From: Epichloe hybrida
Taxonomy: Eukaryota; Ascomycota; Sordariomycetes; Hypocreales; Clavicipitaceae
Length of the DNA: 64,000 bases
Assembly (NCBI GenBank): GCA_019022495.1
Contig: JAFEKR010000001.1
Location: forward strand, 5,952,001 to 6,016,000
Direction: 5' to 3'
Part shown: positions 46,788-56,827 of the stretch, one piece after another
How the letters are laid out: each line of letters opens with the position of its first letter
Position numbering within the stretch: position 1 is the first letter of the stretch
Made by a program: the position numbers and the translations under genes
Notes under the pieces: model-generated
Told to the model about the DNA's origin: nothing
The model's database searches: none
What the model saw: only the letters and a program-made list of their open reading frames with translations

Positions 46788-47810
46788 ATGGTTCAGGCTA
46801 TGGCCTCCGCTGTGCGACCATGCGTTCGGCTACTGTCCTTCCGGCAAAATCCATCCAGGCTACGAATCGGACATGGCCAAACCCTCTTCACGACCAATTC
46901 TATACCAATAGGTCGTCCTGTCGTCACTCATATCAACGAATCGGATCCGGTGAGACGCAACGTTGCGACGGCGACACCGGCAGCGACGACGACAAAACCT
47001 CAAAGCGCTAGACCTATTGAAACAAGGAAGAGCCAATTGATTCGAACCTACACATCTCTGCTGCGTACAACGCCACTCATGTTGTTCTTCCAGCACAGCA
47101 ACTTAACCGCAGTGGAATGGGCAGCTGTTAGAAGAGAGTTGAAGAAAGCGATTGAGACGGTTTCGCAACCCATGGGAACAGATGCCTCTAGCATCCATCA
47201 TCCATCATCTCAAATGCAAATTCAAGTTGTGCGAACCAACATGTTGAGCGTTGCACTCAGGATTGTTGAATTTCATAGGCCTGGCCGTTCAATGAATTCG
47301 ACTTCCAAGCAGAGATCAGGCGCAGGAGCACCTGTACATGATTTATCGGACATCGCATACAAGGCTACACGGTTAGCGAGCATTCCAACCGACTCTGCAT
47401 ACGCACAATTGGAGCCACTATTGGTAGGCCCCCTGGCAGCTCTTATTTTACCTGCAGTCTCGCCTGCACATCTTGCTGCTGCCCTCACGGTGTTGGCGCC
47501 TGTGCCAGGGACGTTTCCGGCACCAACGCGGAAAAAAAGTCACGGGTATCATGATCCCATCTGCCAGAATGGCTTGGCAAAGCTGCTATTGGTTGGTGGG
47601 CGGATCGAAGGCAAAGTGTTCGATCAGTCTGGGGTGAACCGGGTTGGCGGCATCCGAGGCGGAATGGATGGATTGCGTTCACAGCTTGTAGGTGTTCTGC
47701 AAGGGGCTGGTCTGGGCATTGCAACGAGCCTTGAGAGTGGTAGCAGAAATCTGTGGCTAGCATTGGAAGGAAGGCGGCTACAGCTCGATGACAATGGCAA
47801 GGAAGACTAA
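46788..47810 (+). CDS. Mitochondrial large ribosomal subunit protein uL10m
   Basis: A single exon of 340 aa. The protein forms the base of the mitoribosomal stalk near the factor-binding site (yeast Mrpl11). The N-terminus is Arg/Ser/Thr-rich with few acidic residues, as in a matrix targeting sequence. The middle holds the L10 fold with Arg-Lys-Ser-Gln-Leu-Ile-Arg-Thr-Tyr, Pro-Leu-Met-Leu-Phe-Phe-Gln-His and Asn-Leu-Thr-Ala-Val-Glu-Trp. The C-terminus has Lys-Leu-Leu-Leu-Val-Gly-Gly-Arg-Ile-Glu-Gly. ATG 46788 was taken. The next in-frame ATG is four codons later. A GTG extension upstream is not credible. Confidence 0.85.
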   Translation: MVQAMASAVRPCVRLLSFRQNPSRLRIGHGQTLFTTNSIPIGRPVVTHINESDPVRRNVATATPAATTTKPQSARPIETRKSQLIRTYTSLLRTTPLMLFFQHSNLTAVEWAAVRRELKKAIETVSQPMGTDASSIHHPSSQMQIQVVRTNMLSVALRIVEFHRPGRSMNSTSKQRSGAGAPVHDLSDIAYKATRLASIPTDSAYAQLEPLLVGPLAALILPAVSPAHLAAALTVLAPVPGTFPAPTRKKSHGYHDPICQNGLAKLLLVGGRIEGKVFDQSGVNRVGGIRGGMDGLRSQLVGVLQGAGLGIATSLESGSRNLWLALEGRRLQLDDNGKED

Positions 47811-48460
47811 GAAGCTGTGCTGCCAGACGGACTAATGGACAATGTCCTGGTAATAAATAGCATCTTTAGTTGTGTGCATGGAAGTCACATGCTCACTGCT
47901 GTATGCTTTCTTTGTAAAACTAGTAACATTCTATTATACCATCATTTAGCCCAATGTAAGAAATATACATCTGGCGTGCACAGTGCCACAAACCCAGCAT
48001 TATGTTTCGTGAGATTGATGAAAGCGATTGCGCTTAAGCGGCATAGCAATAAATCTACGTCGTGGATCCACCTGGCGGCCTGCAGGCTGCGGCACTAGAC
48101 TTTGATGTGACCTCCCCGAGTCTCCATGTGCTTAAGTAGTAGGCAGGTTCCTCCTGTTCAGCTGGGCACTCATTGGGCAATATATTAGTCTTTGTCAATC
48201 ACCACTTCACCATGTCTGCAACACGACGCCTCAGGAAGTCAGGCACATCTCCAACAAACCCAAAACCAAGGCTCCTATAATCCAACTCAATATTGACGGA
48301 TAGAGTACTGCGAGAAATTGACTTGCTAATGACCGACTGCACGAGGAGCGCGACAGCAACGCCGGACAACAACCGCCAACTGCGTTTAAGGATCATATTG
48401 GCAACTAGCAGTATATACAAATTCTGTGCCACGAGTGCCAGCGGGTCGGAAATGCCTAGC
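47811..48460. other. Intergenic 650 bp, with a possible small minus-strand ORF
   Basis: This is 3' flank of uL10m and promoter of the next gene. See 48199-48462 for the one open frame of possible interest. Confidence 0.45.
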
Positions 48461-48462
48461 AT
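48199..48462 (-). CDS. Possible small membrane ORF, 87 aa (weak)
   Basis: It starts ATG on the minus strand, two bases inside the start of the neighbouring plus-strand gene. The product has one long hydrophobic stretch (residues about 7-45) and a basic C-terminus (Phe-Leu-Arg-Arg-Arg-Val). Third codon positions look mildly biased to G/C. No family was recognised, and it may be chance. If real, the two genes would be head-to-head with overlapping 5' ends. Confidence 0.2.
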   Translation of the reverse strand: MLGISDPLALVAQNLYILLVANMILKRSWRLLSGVAVALLVQSVISKSISRSTLSVNIELDYRSLGFGFVGDVPDFLRRRVADMVKW

Positions 48463-49210
48463 GGACTTCGCCCCATATCAATCCTCACCTCCTGAGCACT
48501 CGCGCGTTGCCTCACCCGACTTCAATACATCAGCGCCGCGACAGTCGTTCGATGTCGCCGCGAGACGCCCCTTCTCTCCAGCAGTAGCCCGCAGCCCACC
48601 ACCACTTCAACACCCACAACCACAGCGTACGTGGACAAACTCGAAAAGACAAACAGGCGGATGGTCTGGTAGTAATGATGAAGCAAGGACCGCGGCTAGT
48701 ACCCATCCAGTGGCCGAAATCAGCGAGTTTGACACCAGTCTAGGTTTAAGGCTGGATTATGAGGCATGCTTAGCCTATTTGGCTTTGCCTCCTCTTGGCT
48801 CTATCATCCTGCTGATCTTGGAGCACAACAGTGACTATGTTCGGTGAGAGGGTCCTGCTTTGATCTCAGCGGCGGTAGAACAATCGCTACTCGACCATGA
48901 TGTTACATTGCTGACAATTATGCAGCTTCCACGCATGGCAAGCAGCGTTGTTGTTTACCGCAATACTAGTATTCCACCTTTTTTTCTTATGGTTCTCCTC
49001 TTTAAGTTGGTTGTTCTTTGCCGGTGACATGGCACTTGTTGCTTTACTAGCTCTGAGAGCGTACCGGGACGCCGAGGTTTTAGACAGGTACGATGGAAAG
49101 GCTAAACCCATGTAATGATTTCTCTCTTTTATTACCTATGCTAACAAGTACATAGATATGAAGTGCCATTTTTTGGAAGAATGGCAAGCCGTATTCTGGA
49201 CGACGAGTAG
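48461..49210 (+). CDS. UPF0132/DUF4870-type small membrane protein
   Basis: Exons 48461-48843, 48926-49087 and 49156-49210 give 199 aa. The first about 95 residues are Pro/Ser/Arg-rich and probably disordered. Then come three membrane segments: near the block Leu-Pro-Pro-Leu-Gly-Ser-Ile-Ile-Leu-Leu (about 104-122), Leu-Leu-Phe-Thr-Ala-Ile-Leu-Val-Phe (about 135-152) and Gly-Asp-Met-Ala-Leu-Val-Ala-Leu-Leu (about 156-172). Between TM1 and TM2 is Ser-Asp-Tyr-Val-Arg-Phe-His-Ala-Trp-Gln, the family hallmark. The end Tyr-Glu-Val-Pro-Phe-Phe-Gly is highly conserved in fungal members. Function unknown. The start may be ATG 48452 (three residues longer). It converges with the tRNA ligase gene 118 bp away. 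Confidence 0.82.
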
Positions 49211-49328
49211 TAAATTGAATTAGTGAATTTCAGGTTCGTGGAAGTTAAGCTTATTCTATGATCCGCATGTTTCAATATACTTGTAGTATATATTGTGGCC
49301 CGAATAAGCCCCTAGTACTAGTCCAGTT

Positions 49329-51764
49329 CTACCTCGAAGGAACTCCCCTCACAATGCCTTTGAGGATCGGCCGATCCTCTAGTAGGATCTCCTTGATGGA
49401 TTCGCCATCGGCTCCAGCCTCGATCCATCTGTTAAGTAAGTCGTTACTCTCCTTCGGCTTAATCGTGTTGTCTCGAGTCCCGACGGTGATATGAGTCACT
49501 CGATTGACACATTCCCATGTAATGGTGTCATCAAGAAGCCGTACAACTAGGGCCATGATACGGTCATCGAACACAATCTACACGTTAAATTCGTTAGCAC
49601 ACGAAGACTCGTCCAGCTTCCGGTTTCATCCTTGATCCAGTTAGAGAATTGGACATACTCTTTCCAGAATCAAGTCGCATCGTCCAATTTGTGAATCTGA
49701 GCTGCCTGAAGATTCCCATACTTGAACGTATCTTTGCCAAAGGTCGTGTCTCTCATTAGAACTCGCACGGTGCATGAGCGTCACGTGGAATTTTGGCTGT
49801 ATCCTTCTCGTTTGTTTCAGCTGCATGTAGAATCGAGAGGTGTGGGACGGATATCCATTGAAAGCTTTCTCTAATATGTCGTTCACCTGATCGCTTGCCA
49901 CGTCAATAGACATGTATTCTAATTTCTTTTTTCTCTTGCTATCTGTTGTCGTTTCGTGAAGGCTATGCTGGAATTTCGCGCGATAATTAAGAGCAGTTTC
50001 CATGGCTGCGTCGTATTGCTCTGGAAGGGGGGCTCTCTCAACAAGACTCGGAAAGTGCTGCTGCAGCTTGTGCACTGTTGTCTCTAAGTTTTGGCGAGTG
50101 CCAATTTGCGCATCGAGATCGATGATGAGGTCAAAGCCGCTGTCAGGATTTGCATACGGTGTACACGGTTCAAATCGATTGATGAACCCCTCCATAACAC
50201 CAATGAACTTGTTCTTGTCGCTTGCTGCGTGTATGGTCTGGTGATTATCGCCACGCGCCAACACTCTAGCTTGCGTGATTTTTCTGATCGTTTCAATGGA
50301 CTCCTGATCATGGCGAAAGTTCAAGCAGACTATCTTGGCAGTTGTATGTTGCAATTTCACGTCAGCTATAAGCTGCCGTCTCTCAGTTCTGGTTGCATTG
50401 TTCCGATCCGCGAAGACGACTGGGTGATCTTGCAACTGGTCCAGTACAGCTCTTATGAAGCGAGGGGGTCGTCCTTTGCCTGATATGTTGTCATTTTGAA
50501 TATGACCCCAGCCAAACAGGTGTGTTAAAGCCAGAGCGAGCGTTGTTTTACCACAACCTATGGTGGCAATCGGACACAGAATGACATCCCTTTTAACTTC
50601 GGTCATTGCAACAGGATATGTATCGTCTAAACACGCCGCGTCATAGCCATTGAGATTCTTCAATCTAAGAAAATCTTCACGTAATGAAATAATGCCATGG
50701 TTCTGGGTATAAAGTTTTCCAAGGTTTGGATCAGCCGCTAGTCGTTTCCGGGCGTAAAGTAAATACTCTTCCGTAAGTTTTTGGTGTTTCTTAAACCTTG
50801 GTTGTTTGCCTGCGATAAGCGCCTTGGTGCACTCTCTCCACTGTCGATACATAAGATACGGTTCTTCGAACTTGTATTTGAAAAACCAATCCTGGAATGG
50901 TCGCGTCACAGGATCAGTGCTCATTTTGCATCGAATAACGAATCCCTCTACTTCTCTGCCCTCGTGGGAACCTGATTGTGCAACGTCTTCCAGGAACGCT
51001 TTGACCTCTTGTACGTCGGTCAATGTGGTCAATCCTGTTTTAATAAACCCCCAATCATCTGCGAATCTTTGAACGATCGAACTTGGGTATGTCGCAAATT
51101 CAGGCAAGTTCAGGTTGACACCATGGAGGTATAGGCCAGCTTTTGAAGTGCCGTACGCTAAGACATGCTCTTCGAATTCATCGTCGCAGAGCTCAGCAAC
51201 TGCTGTGGCATTTCGGCTACGAAGCTCCCTGGCCAAGTCTGACTTCGTCTTGCCCACTGCTGCTAGTTGTCGCTCGATGTGACGTTCGCCAGCACTGGCA
51301 TGACTGACTTGAAGGTCGTTTCGTTCACCCATGGAGTGCTTGCTGCAAACTAAAAGCGTATCATCCTCGAGCCCAGAAACAAAAATGATACAACCGTTTT
51401 CTTTTAGCGTAAGCTCATAAGGTGGTCGTGTGTTGGCGATGATGTTCTTCCATCTTGTCTCGGGCACCTCATCCACATTGAAGAACTTGTCGTACCCCCT
51501 GACTGCTATTTGTGGTTGCTGTCGATGAGTCTGGGGGGTTGTGAAAAGACCGCGAGCATAAGTTGGCAAATCTGGTCGTTTATAATCCCAGTCCTGCATC
51601 TTCCAAGAGTCAACTTTGACTCCTTCCGCAGAGTTCTTCATGTTGAAGCTTGTTTTCTTTACTGAAAATCCACCACATTGTTTTCCTTTTCTCGCCAACT
51701 CTAGGGCGCTAAGCATGCGTGCAACTTCGCCGACATCTTGTGGTTTAAAAGGTGTAGCTGCCAT
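49329..51764 (-). CDS. TRL1: tRNA ligase (fungal Trl1, three-domain)
   Basis: Exons 51764-49659 and 49577-49329 give 784 aa. Trl1 joins tRNA halves after intron removal and splices HAC1 mRNA in the unfolded protein response. The ligase domain holds nucleotidyl-lysine Lys121 in Lys-Glu-Asn-Gly-Cys-Ile-Ile-Phe. The kinase domain has the P-loop Gly-Cys-Gly-Lys-Thr-Thr (403-408). The cyclic phosphodiesterase domain has two His-x-Thr motifs, His-Val-Thr (660-662) and His-Ile-Thr (731-733). The 81-nt intron (GTATGT) separates those two motifs, so an unspliced message would lack the second. An upstream in-frame ATG at 51863 would add 33 residues. I prefer 51764 because family proteins start with a short Met-Ala-Ala-like tail before the first helix. 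Confidence 0.93.
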
Positions 51765-51863
51765 TTTAAACCGAACCCCGGGGCTTGACGCAATATGAGT
51801 GGCTGGAGTTTTGACCAGAAAATATAAAGTATCTGTCGATTGTACTCCCTGGTCGTCTTTCAA

Positions 51864-52362
51864 GTGTTCAATGGGGGACTTCTACATGTGCTCTTGGCGT
51901 GGCGTATGACGGACTTATTCATCTGGCCAGGCGTTGTATGGAACATGAACAGCCAGTGATGGGGCTGGCTTTGTTAGAAAAGGCTCGATGCGATATTCGA
52001 ATGTAAACTAGCGAGGCTCGACGGGTGAGGAAGATGGAATTTGAGATGCAGCGGATGAAAAAAGTAGAAAGAGATGAGTGTGCAGTCGCCGATGGCACAG
52101 GAGGAACCAGACGAACCAGGGTTTTTTTTTTTGTGCTAATCCAAAGAAAAGTTGCTGCACGGGTGGAAGTGGCGGGGCCAACAGGCCCAGTCTGGTTAGT
52201 CACTGAAATAAATTGTGTGTGTACCAAATGCTAGTATTTGTAATGTTTTTTCCTACACCATTACTTGAACTTGAAAAATTCGAAAACTTTACCAGACTCA
52301 TCCAGCTAGTTACCCAGCAAGTCTCGTGTTTTGAAACACCTGTAATTGCTGATACTGCCGCG
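51864..52362. promoter_or_regulatory. Divergent promoter between TRL1 and the ankyrin gene
   Basis: Contains a T13-type tract near 52121-52133. Earlier in-frame ATGs for the ankyrin frame (52213) lie here but give an atypical hydrophobic extension. No repeat was seen. Confidence 0.4.
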
Positions 52363-53016
52363 ATGTCATCCAACATTTTTATCCTTGCTGCCGACAATAA
52401 CCCTTCTCTCATTCCATTGCTTCGCGAGGAACCCAGTCTTGCATTCTCGCAAGATGAACATGGCTATTCGCTTATTCACGCAGCAGCAAGTTATAATCAT
52501 ATCGAGTTACTTCGTATTCTGGTCAGTGAATTTGGCGTTGACGTCAATCTCAAAGATGAAGACGGTGAAACGGCTTTGTTCGTCGTGGAAACGCAACAAG
52601 CCGCCATGGTGTTGGTTGAAGAATTAGGGGCTGATATTCACCCTAAAGGTGTCGACGGGTGGACAGCCAGAGAAAAAATTGCATCGGAGGGCGACTTCCC
52701 TTTGGTTGCGGAATATCTCGCTGGCATCGAGGCCAAGAGAGCCGATAAACATGTCGAAACTCTGACCGCGAACACCATAACTGACACCATTCGTCCTCCA
52801 CCTCCTGGCATGAAACTGACTGTCGGAACAATGGATGCCACCGAGGACGTTCCTTCTGAAATCGATCCCGTATTTTGTCGTCGCATTGAAGAGTTGGCGC
52901 AGCGTGATGATTTCAATGGTCCATCTGCACAGGCGGATCTGCGCCGACTGGTTGAAGATGCCATATCGGAACAACAGCTCGGAGACGAGAGAAGTGTGAG
53001 ATCGAAGCAAGGCTAG
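52363..53016 (+). CDS. Ankyrin-repeat protein (YCR051W-like)
   Basis: A single exon of 217 aa. Ankyrin-type repeats occupy about residues 5-110 (His-Gly-Tyr-Ser-Leu-Ile-His-Ala-Ala-Ala-Ser-Tyr-Asn-His, then Asp-Glu-Asp-Gly-Glu-Thr-Ala-Leu-Phe, then Asp-Gly-Trp-Thr-Ala). A charged tail ends near Ser-Lys-Gln-Gly. The arrangement resembles the small uncharacterised yeast protein YCR051W. Ankyrin repeats bind proteins, and the partner is unknown. Start ATG 52363 follows CTGCCGCG. An upstream in-frame ATG at 52213 would add 50 residues unlike the family. Confidence 0.82.
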   Translation: MSSNIFILAADNNPSLIPLLREEPSLAFSQDEHGYSLIHAAASYNHIELLRILVSEFGVDVNLKDEDGETALFVVETQQAAMVLVEELGADIHPKGVDGWTAREKIASEGDFPLVAEYLAGIEAKRADKHVETLTANTITDTIRPPPPGMKLTVGTMDATEDVPSEIDPVFCRRIEELAQRDDFNGPSAQADLRRLVEDAISEQQLGDERSVRSKQG

Positions 53017-53020
53017 ACGC

Positions 53021-54460
53021 TCAAATGGAGCATTGCAGTCTCCACATTAGATATTGACCTTCCTTCGTGGGTGATCGCAATATCATTAGCTCAGAGCCTG
53101 GTCTGGATCCAACATCACAAAAGCTACTCGCACTAATCGATATCCATCCTTCGGCAGGTCGCACGGCCAAAACATCACGGATCAAGTCCTGGAACCAATT
53201 GGTACCAATCAAGCCGGACCAGCTTATTTTACAAATGTCCACCTGCTCGTGTTCGCAACTTGTCACTTGGTACCGCGATAAGTACGTGTCGACTTTGTCT
53301 CCAGACTGAACTCGGGGGCTCTCCAGCCTGAACAGGGACAACCATTCGTACAAATACAGCCCTATTTCCTCTTTATCTTTCCGGCTAGCCTCGCTCCATG
53401 ACGACGGGCTGCCACTGAGTGCCGAAGGTGAGGAGGTGGTGCCTTGGTAGAAATCCTGTTCTGCAGTGCATTCTTTGGCGTTGAGATCATTTTTGAGATC
53501 CAATGCGAGACCTTTCAACGTTTTACGTTAGAAATTTGTCGTAATGCACCAACAGTACAGCTGCATGAATGCGGTGAATGCGGTGAATGCGGTGAATAAA
53601 GGAGAGGAAGGGATACGTAAGGGACTTAGGGCAGGGGACTGACTAGATCCGGTGTTATCACAAAGTAGCCAAGTCAGCTCCTCCGTTGAGATGCTGTGGC
53701 AGGCACGGACAAGCTTCTCACGCTGCCTGTGCGGCTCTCCGTTCCAGTATTGTTTCAATTTATTCATTTCCAAGGAGACGACTTTGTCGTAGTTAACACA
53801 ATATCTCTTAAAAAGACGGCAGAATATCCGTGACTTACTTGAAATGTGCTGGCCGTTCACAATTTTCGTTTTTCCAGGCAGTCCAGAACGTTCAAATGTC
53901 GGCTTGTCCGTTTGCATTGTAACAATACCTCAGATCTTGGGTCAGTATTGGAATTTTTGGGGAACAGAAAATGTCGTACCATTGTTTACATTGAACCTGG
54001 TATACGTCGATGTGGAGCATCGAGAAAACATTGTTGCCTCTCCTTCGTATATATGTATCAGCCCATGTATTAAAAGCTAATAAGCATATAGTGGGCTTTG
54101 ACAGACCCGTTCGGAGGAGATCAAATAGCCTCTCCTCATGTAACAACTGTCCCATGGATCCAGTCATACGGTAATATATTGGTTGCTGCCTGCTTCGTAT
54201 CAACTCGGATGGTATGGCGAGGAATTTATCCAGAGGCATGATTAGATCGAGCTGCATGTTTTGTGAGATACGAAGGATAAATCTGGGTTGCCCGAGTTGA
54301 GCCAGAGGCAACTTGCATTCGATATGAAGTTTTGATCCCTAATAGCCACCCATGGTTCGTTTCTGTGTGACAAATGCTTGGGATCAACATGTCCCATAGT
54401 TCCATACGTCATGACATGGTTACAGGATTGCTGTTTCGGTGCAGAAGACGGTACCATCAT
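53021..54460 (-). CDS. RNase P/MRP subunit Rpp40-like protein
   Basis: The model is 54460-54317, 54251-53997, 53902-53839, 53781-53617 and 53511-53021, 372 aa. Rpp40 is a protein subunit of RNase P/MRP, which cleave tRNA 5' leaders and pre-rRNA. Matches to the family: Thr-Tyr-Gly-Thr-Met-Gly-His-Val-Asp-Pro at the N-terminus, Leu-Asp-Leu-Ile-Met-Pro after intron 1, Thr-Phe-Glu-Arg-Ser-Gly-Leu-Pro-Gly, Leu-Thr-Trp-Leu-Leu-Cys-Asp, then Leu-Tyr-Glu-Trp-Leu-Ser-Leu-Phe-Arg-Leu-Glu-Ser-Pro-Arg-Val. Intron 1 appears to be GC-AG (GCAAGT...ATGCAG). Intron 2 has alternatives (donor 53989, acceptor 53929), and a further 69-nt in-frame intron (GTCTGT...GAGAG) is possible. Intron 4 holds a triple 9-bp repeat. 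The gene and family are sound, but the exon map near 53.9-54.1 kb is not settled. Confidence 0.78.
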
Positions 54461-54972
54461 GGCTTTGTGTTCTCCGTATAGGTTAGGTAAAAGCTAGCAG
54501 CACATAATTAGCTATGATTCCCCGGAAGATGCAGTAGAAGGCATCGTAGCGTAGGGCTATATTTCGACCCTCTCAGTTTCGCCTGACATGGACTCATGTG
54601 AACTTCTTGGTTGCGTACCATAATCCCCGGTCTTTAACTTACAGTGACTGATGATGATATATTAATGCCCCAGTGAAAGAGTTGTATGAACCGGGATTTT
54701 GTCAGCCGTTTGTTTAGGAGGGGCAGCTTGAGCTTTGGCGTTGCTGTGGAGGGTTTAAAAAAAAAGGAGGGCACCTGGGCTAACTTACCCCAGTTAAAAA
54801 GAAGACTGAACGAGCAATTAAATTACAAAGAAAGCGACCTCAAACCAGACGAAATTTCCACCCTTCGTCTTGTCACATTGAAATTTCACACTCACTATAC
54901 TACAAAATTATCCTAGGGTAGCCCTATGCGACCACTTCCCACACTACCTACCAAACTGTCCTCGTGAGGCGC
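54461..54972. promoter_or_regulatory. Divergent RPP40/TRM11 promoter
   Basis: 512 bp shared by two tRNA-processing genes. An open frame at 54686-54916 has no recognisable product. No known motif was identified. Confidence 0.45.
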
Positions 54973-56516
54973 ATGATGAACTTTCTTATAAAGTTCGCAC
55001 AAACCCACGAGTCCTTTCGTTTGGCAGAAATTCAAGCCCTCGCTCTAATCGAAGGGGTAGACCTCACGGTTGTCGATTACACTGACGAGGTTTATTGTTT
55101 TCCCGATTGGTTGACCTGTGTTTGATTGTGTCAAGTACTAACGATGCCTCAGTCTCCTTTTTGCCTTGTGCGACTTCCATCTGCAAATGATGCTCGCAGG
55201 CTGGTGCGGAGGTCAATACTCGCTCAGTCCATTCATGAGCTTTGGGGAACAGGAGGAACATTAGATCATCTGCACCAGTCCGTCACAAACAACACTAGCA
55301 CCCAATGGGTTAACTACAAAAATGTTTCGTTCAAATTCAACATAGACTCGTATCAAGGTGCAAGGAATAGCGAGAGTAGGCTCAAAATCATCAATACGTT
55401 CGCGTATTTGCCTTTCGAGGGGACAATTCGTATGTCCCAACCAGACGAAACCTTTACGCTGTTCGAGCTGTGGCCGTTCAACAGCGTTCCTTTGAGATTG
55501 CCAGACCCAACTATGTATTTTCTGGGACGTCTCATTGGCAGCTCATCTCGCGAGACAGTTCTCAAATTCGACCTCAAGAAGCGCAGTTACATAAGTACCA
55601 CCAGCATGGATTCGGAATTATCACTGGTTACTGCAAATATTGCACTTGCCGGCCCGGGAAAGCTATTTTATGACCCTTTCGTCGGTACAGGCTCGTTTCC
55701 AATTGCCTGTGCATGCTTCGGCGCGATTGGATGGGGAAGCGACATAGATAGCAGAAGTATGCGCGGCGAAGGGGGGAGCAAGAGCCTGAGAGGAAACTTC
55801 ATACAGTACGGCCTGGAAATGGGACTGGGCGATGTGTTTTCCGCTGATCTTGTCAACACACCAATCAGAAGGAATAGGCGAATATGGGATGGCGTAGTTT
55901 GTGATCCCCCATATGGCGTCCGAGAAGGCTTGAGAATATTAGGTCTGAGGAACCCTGAGAAAACGCCTTGGTTGGTAGAAAAGGGTAAGGTAAATGCTTC
56001 GTAAGTATTTTGGCACGCATATCCATGTAGCCACAGCGCACCCTAGCTAATCAACAATAGCCTGCCTGACTTTGTCCCTCCCAAGAAGCCGTACAGCTTT
56101 TTAGCAATGCTGGATGATATACTTGCATTCGCAGCAGATACACTGGTCGACAACGGTAGGTTATCGTTTTGGATGCCAACGGCAAATGACGAGGATCAAG
56201 AGATACCGGTGCCAGTGCACCCATCGCTTGAGCTGGTTGTTGTTTGTAATCAGAAGTTCAATAAATGTAAGTGATTGCTGTTTTGGTAGTCAAACTGAGT
56301 CAAGCCCTGCGCCCAAATCAGATCTGGCTGACACATCAAGGGTCGCGACGCCTCATCACGTACCGCCGTATGTCAGAAATTGATGTGCCGCCGATGGCCC
56401 TGGCAGCGTATCATGCGAAACAGAACGCAGTCTACACTGGCACCTCAGTTGATGACATGAACCCATTCCGACGGGGCTACTTCAAAAAATTCGAGGCGGA
56501 AGATAAATGGCACTAG
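54973..56516 (+). CDS. TRM11: tRNA (guanine-10-N2)-methyltransferase catalytic subunit Trm11
   Basis: Exons 54973-55089, 55153-56000, 56061-56266 and 56341-56516 give 448 aa. Trm11 with Trm112 makes m2G10 in tRNA. The N-terminal half is the THUMP-type RNA-binding region (Phe-Leu-Ile-Lys-Phe-Ala-Gln-Thr-His). The Rossmann methyltransferase has Asp-Pro-Phe-Val-Gly-Thr-Gly-Ser (SAM motif I) and Asp-Pro-Pro-Tyr-Gly-Val-Arg-Glu-Gly (motif IV). The C-terminus has Trp-Ser-Arg-Arg-Leu-Ile-Thr-Tyr and Gly-Tyr-Phe. Intron 1 (GTTTAT donor) has a perfect TACTAAC branch site. Introns 2 and 3 start GTAAGT. A second ATG follows directly at 54976. Confidence 0.94.
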
Positions 56517-56827
56517 AGAGGACGAATTGTCGATACATGTGTATAGTATTGCTATAAATATATCCGTTCACGCTTGTCTTTTCCTGGCTAGTTGTCAAGC
56601 TTCCATTCAATTGTTCGGATTAATTTTAGTTCACCAATGCCACGTATTCTGCACGGTGGCGCCCTTGTAGTTTGATTTCCATCGAAGATTTGCACTTGGA
56701 CACCGATTAATGTGTACCGAAAATCGTGTGTACGCGTGCTTATTATTCATCGAACTACAATCGCTGTGAAATTTTGTGTGCCTGCCAACGCAAAGGTATC
56801 ATATATGCCAGTTTCGCGACCCAAGAT
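56517..56827. other. Intergenic between convergent TRM11 and GID4
   Basis: About 310 bp of 3' flanks, with nothing else visible. Confidence 0.5.

Noticed and set aside
54686..54916. 76-codon plus ORF between RPP40 and TRM11
   Set aside because: No family features. It may be part of a UTR.
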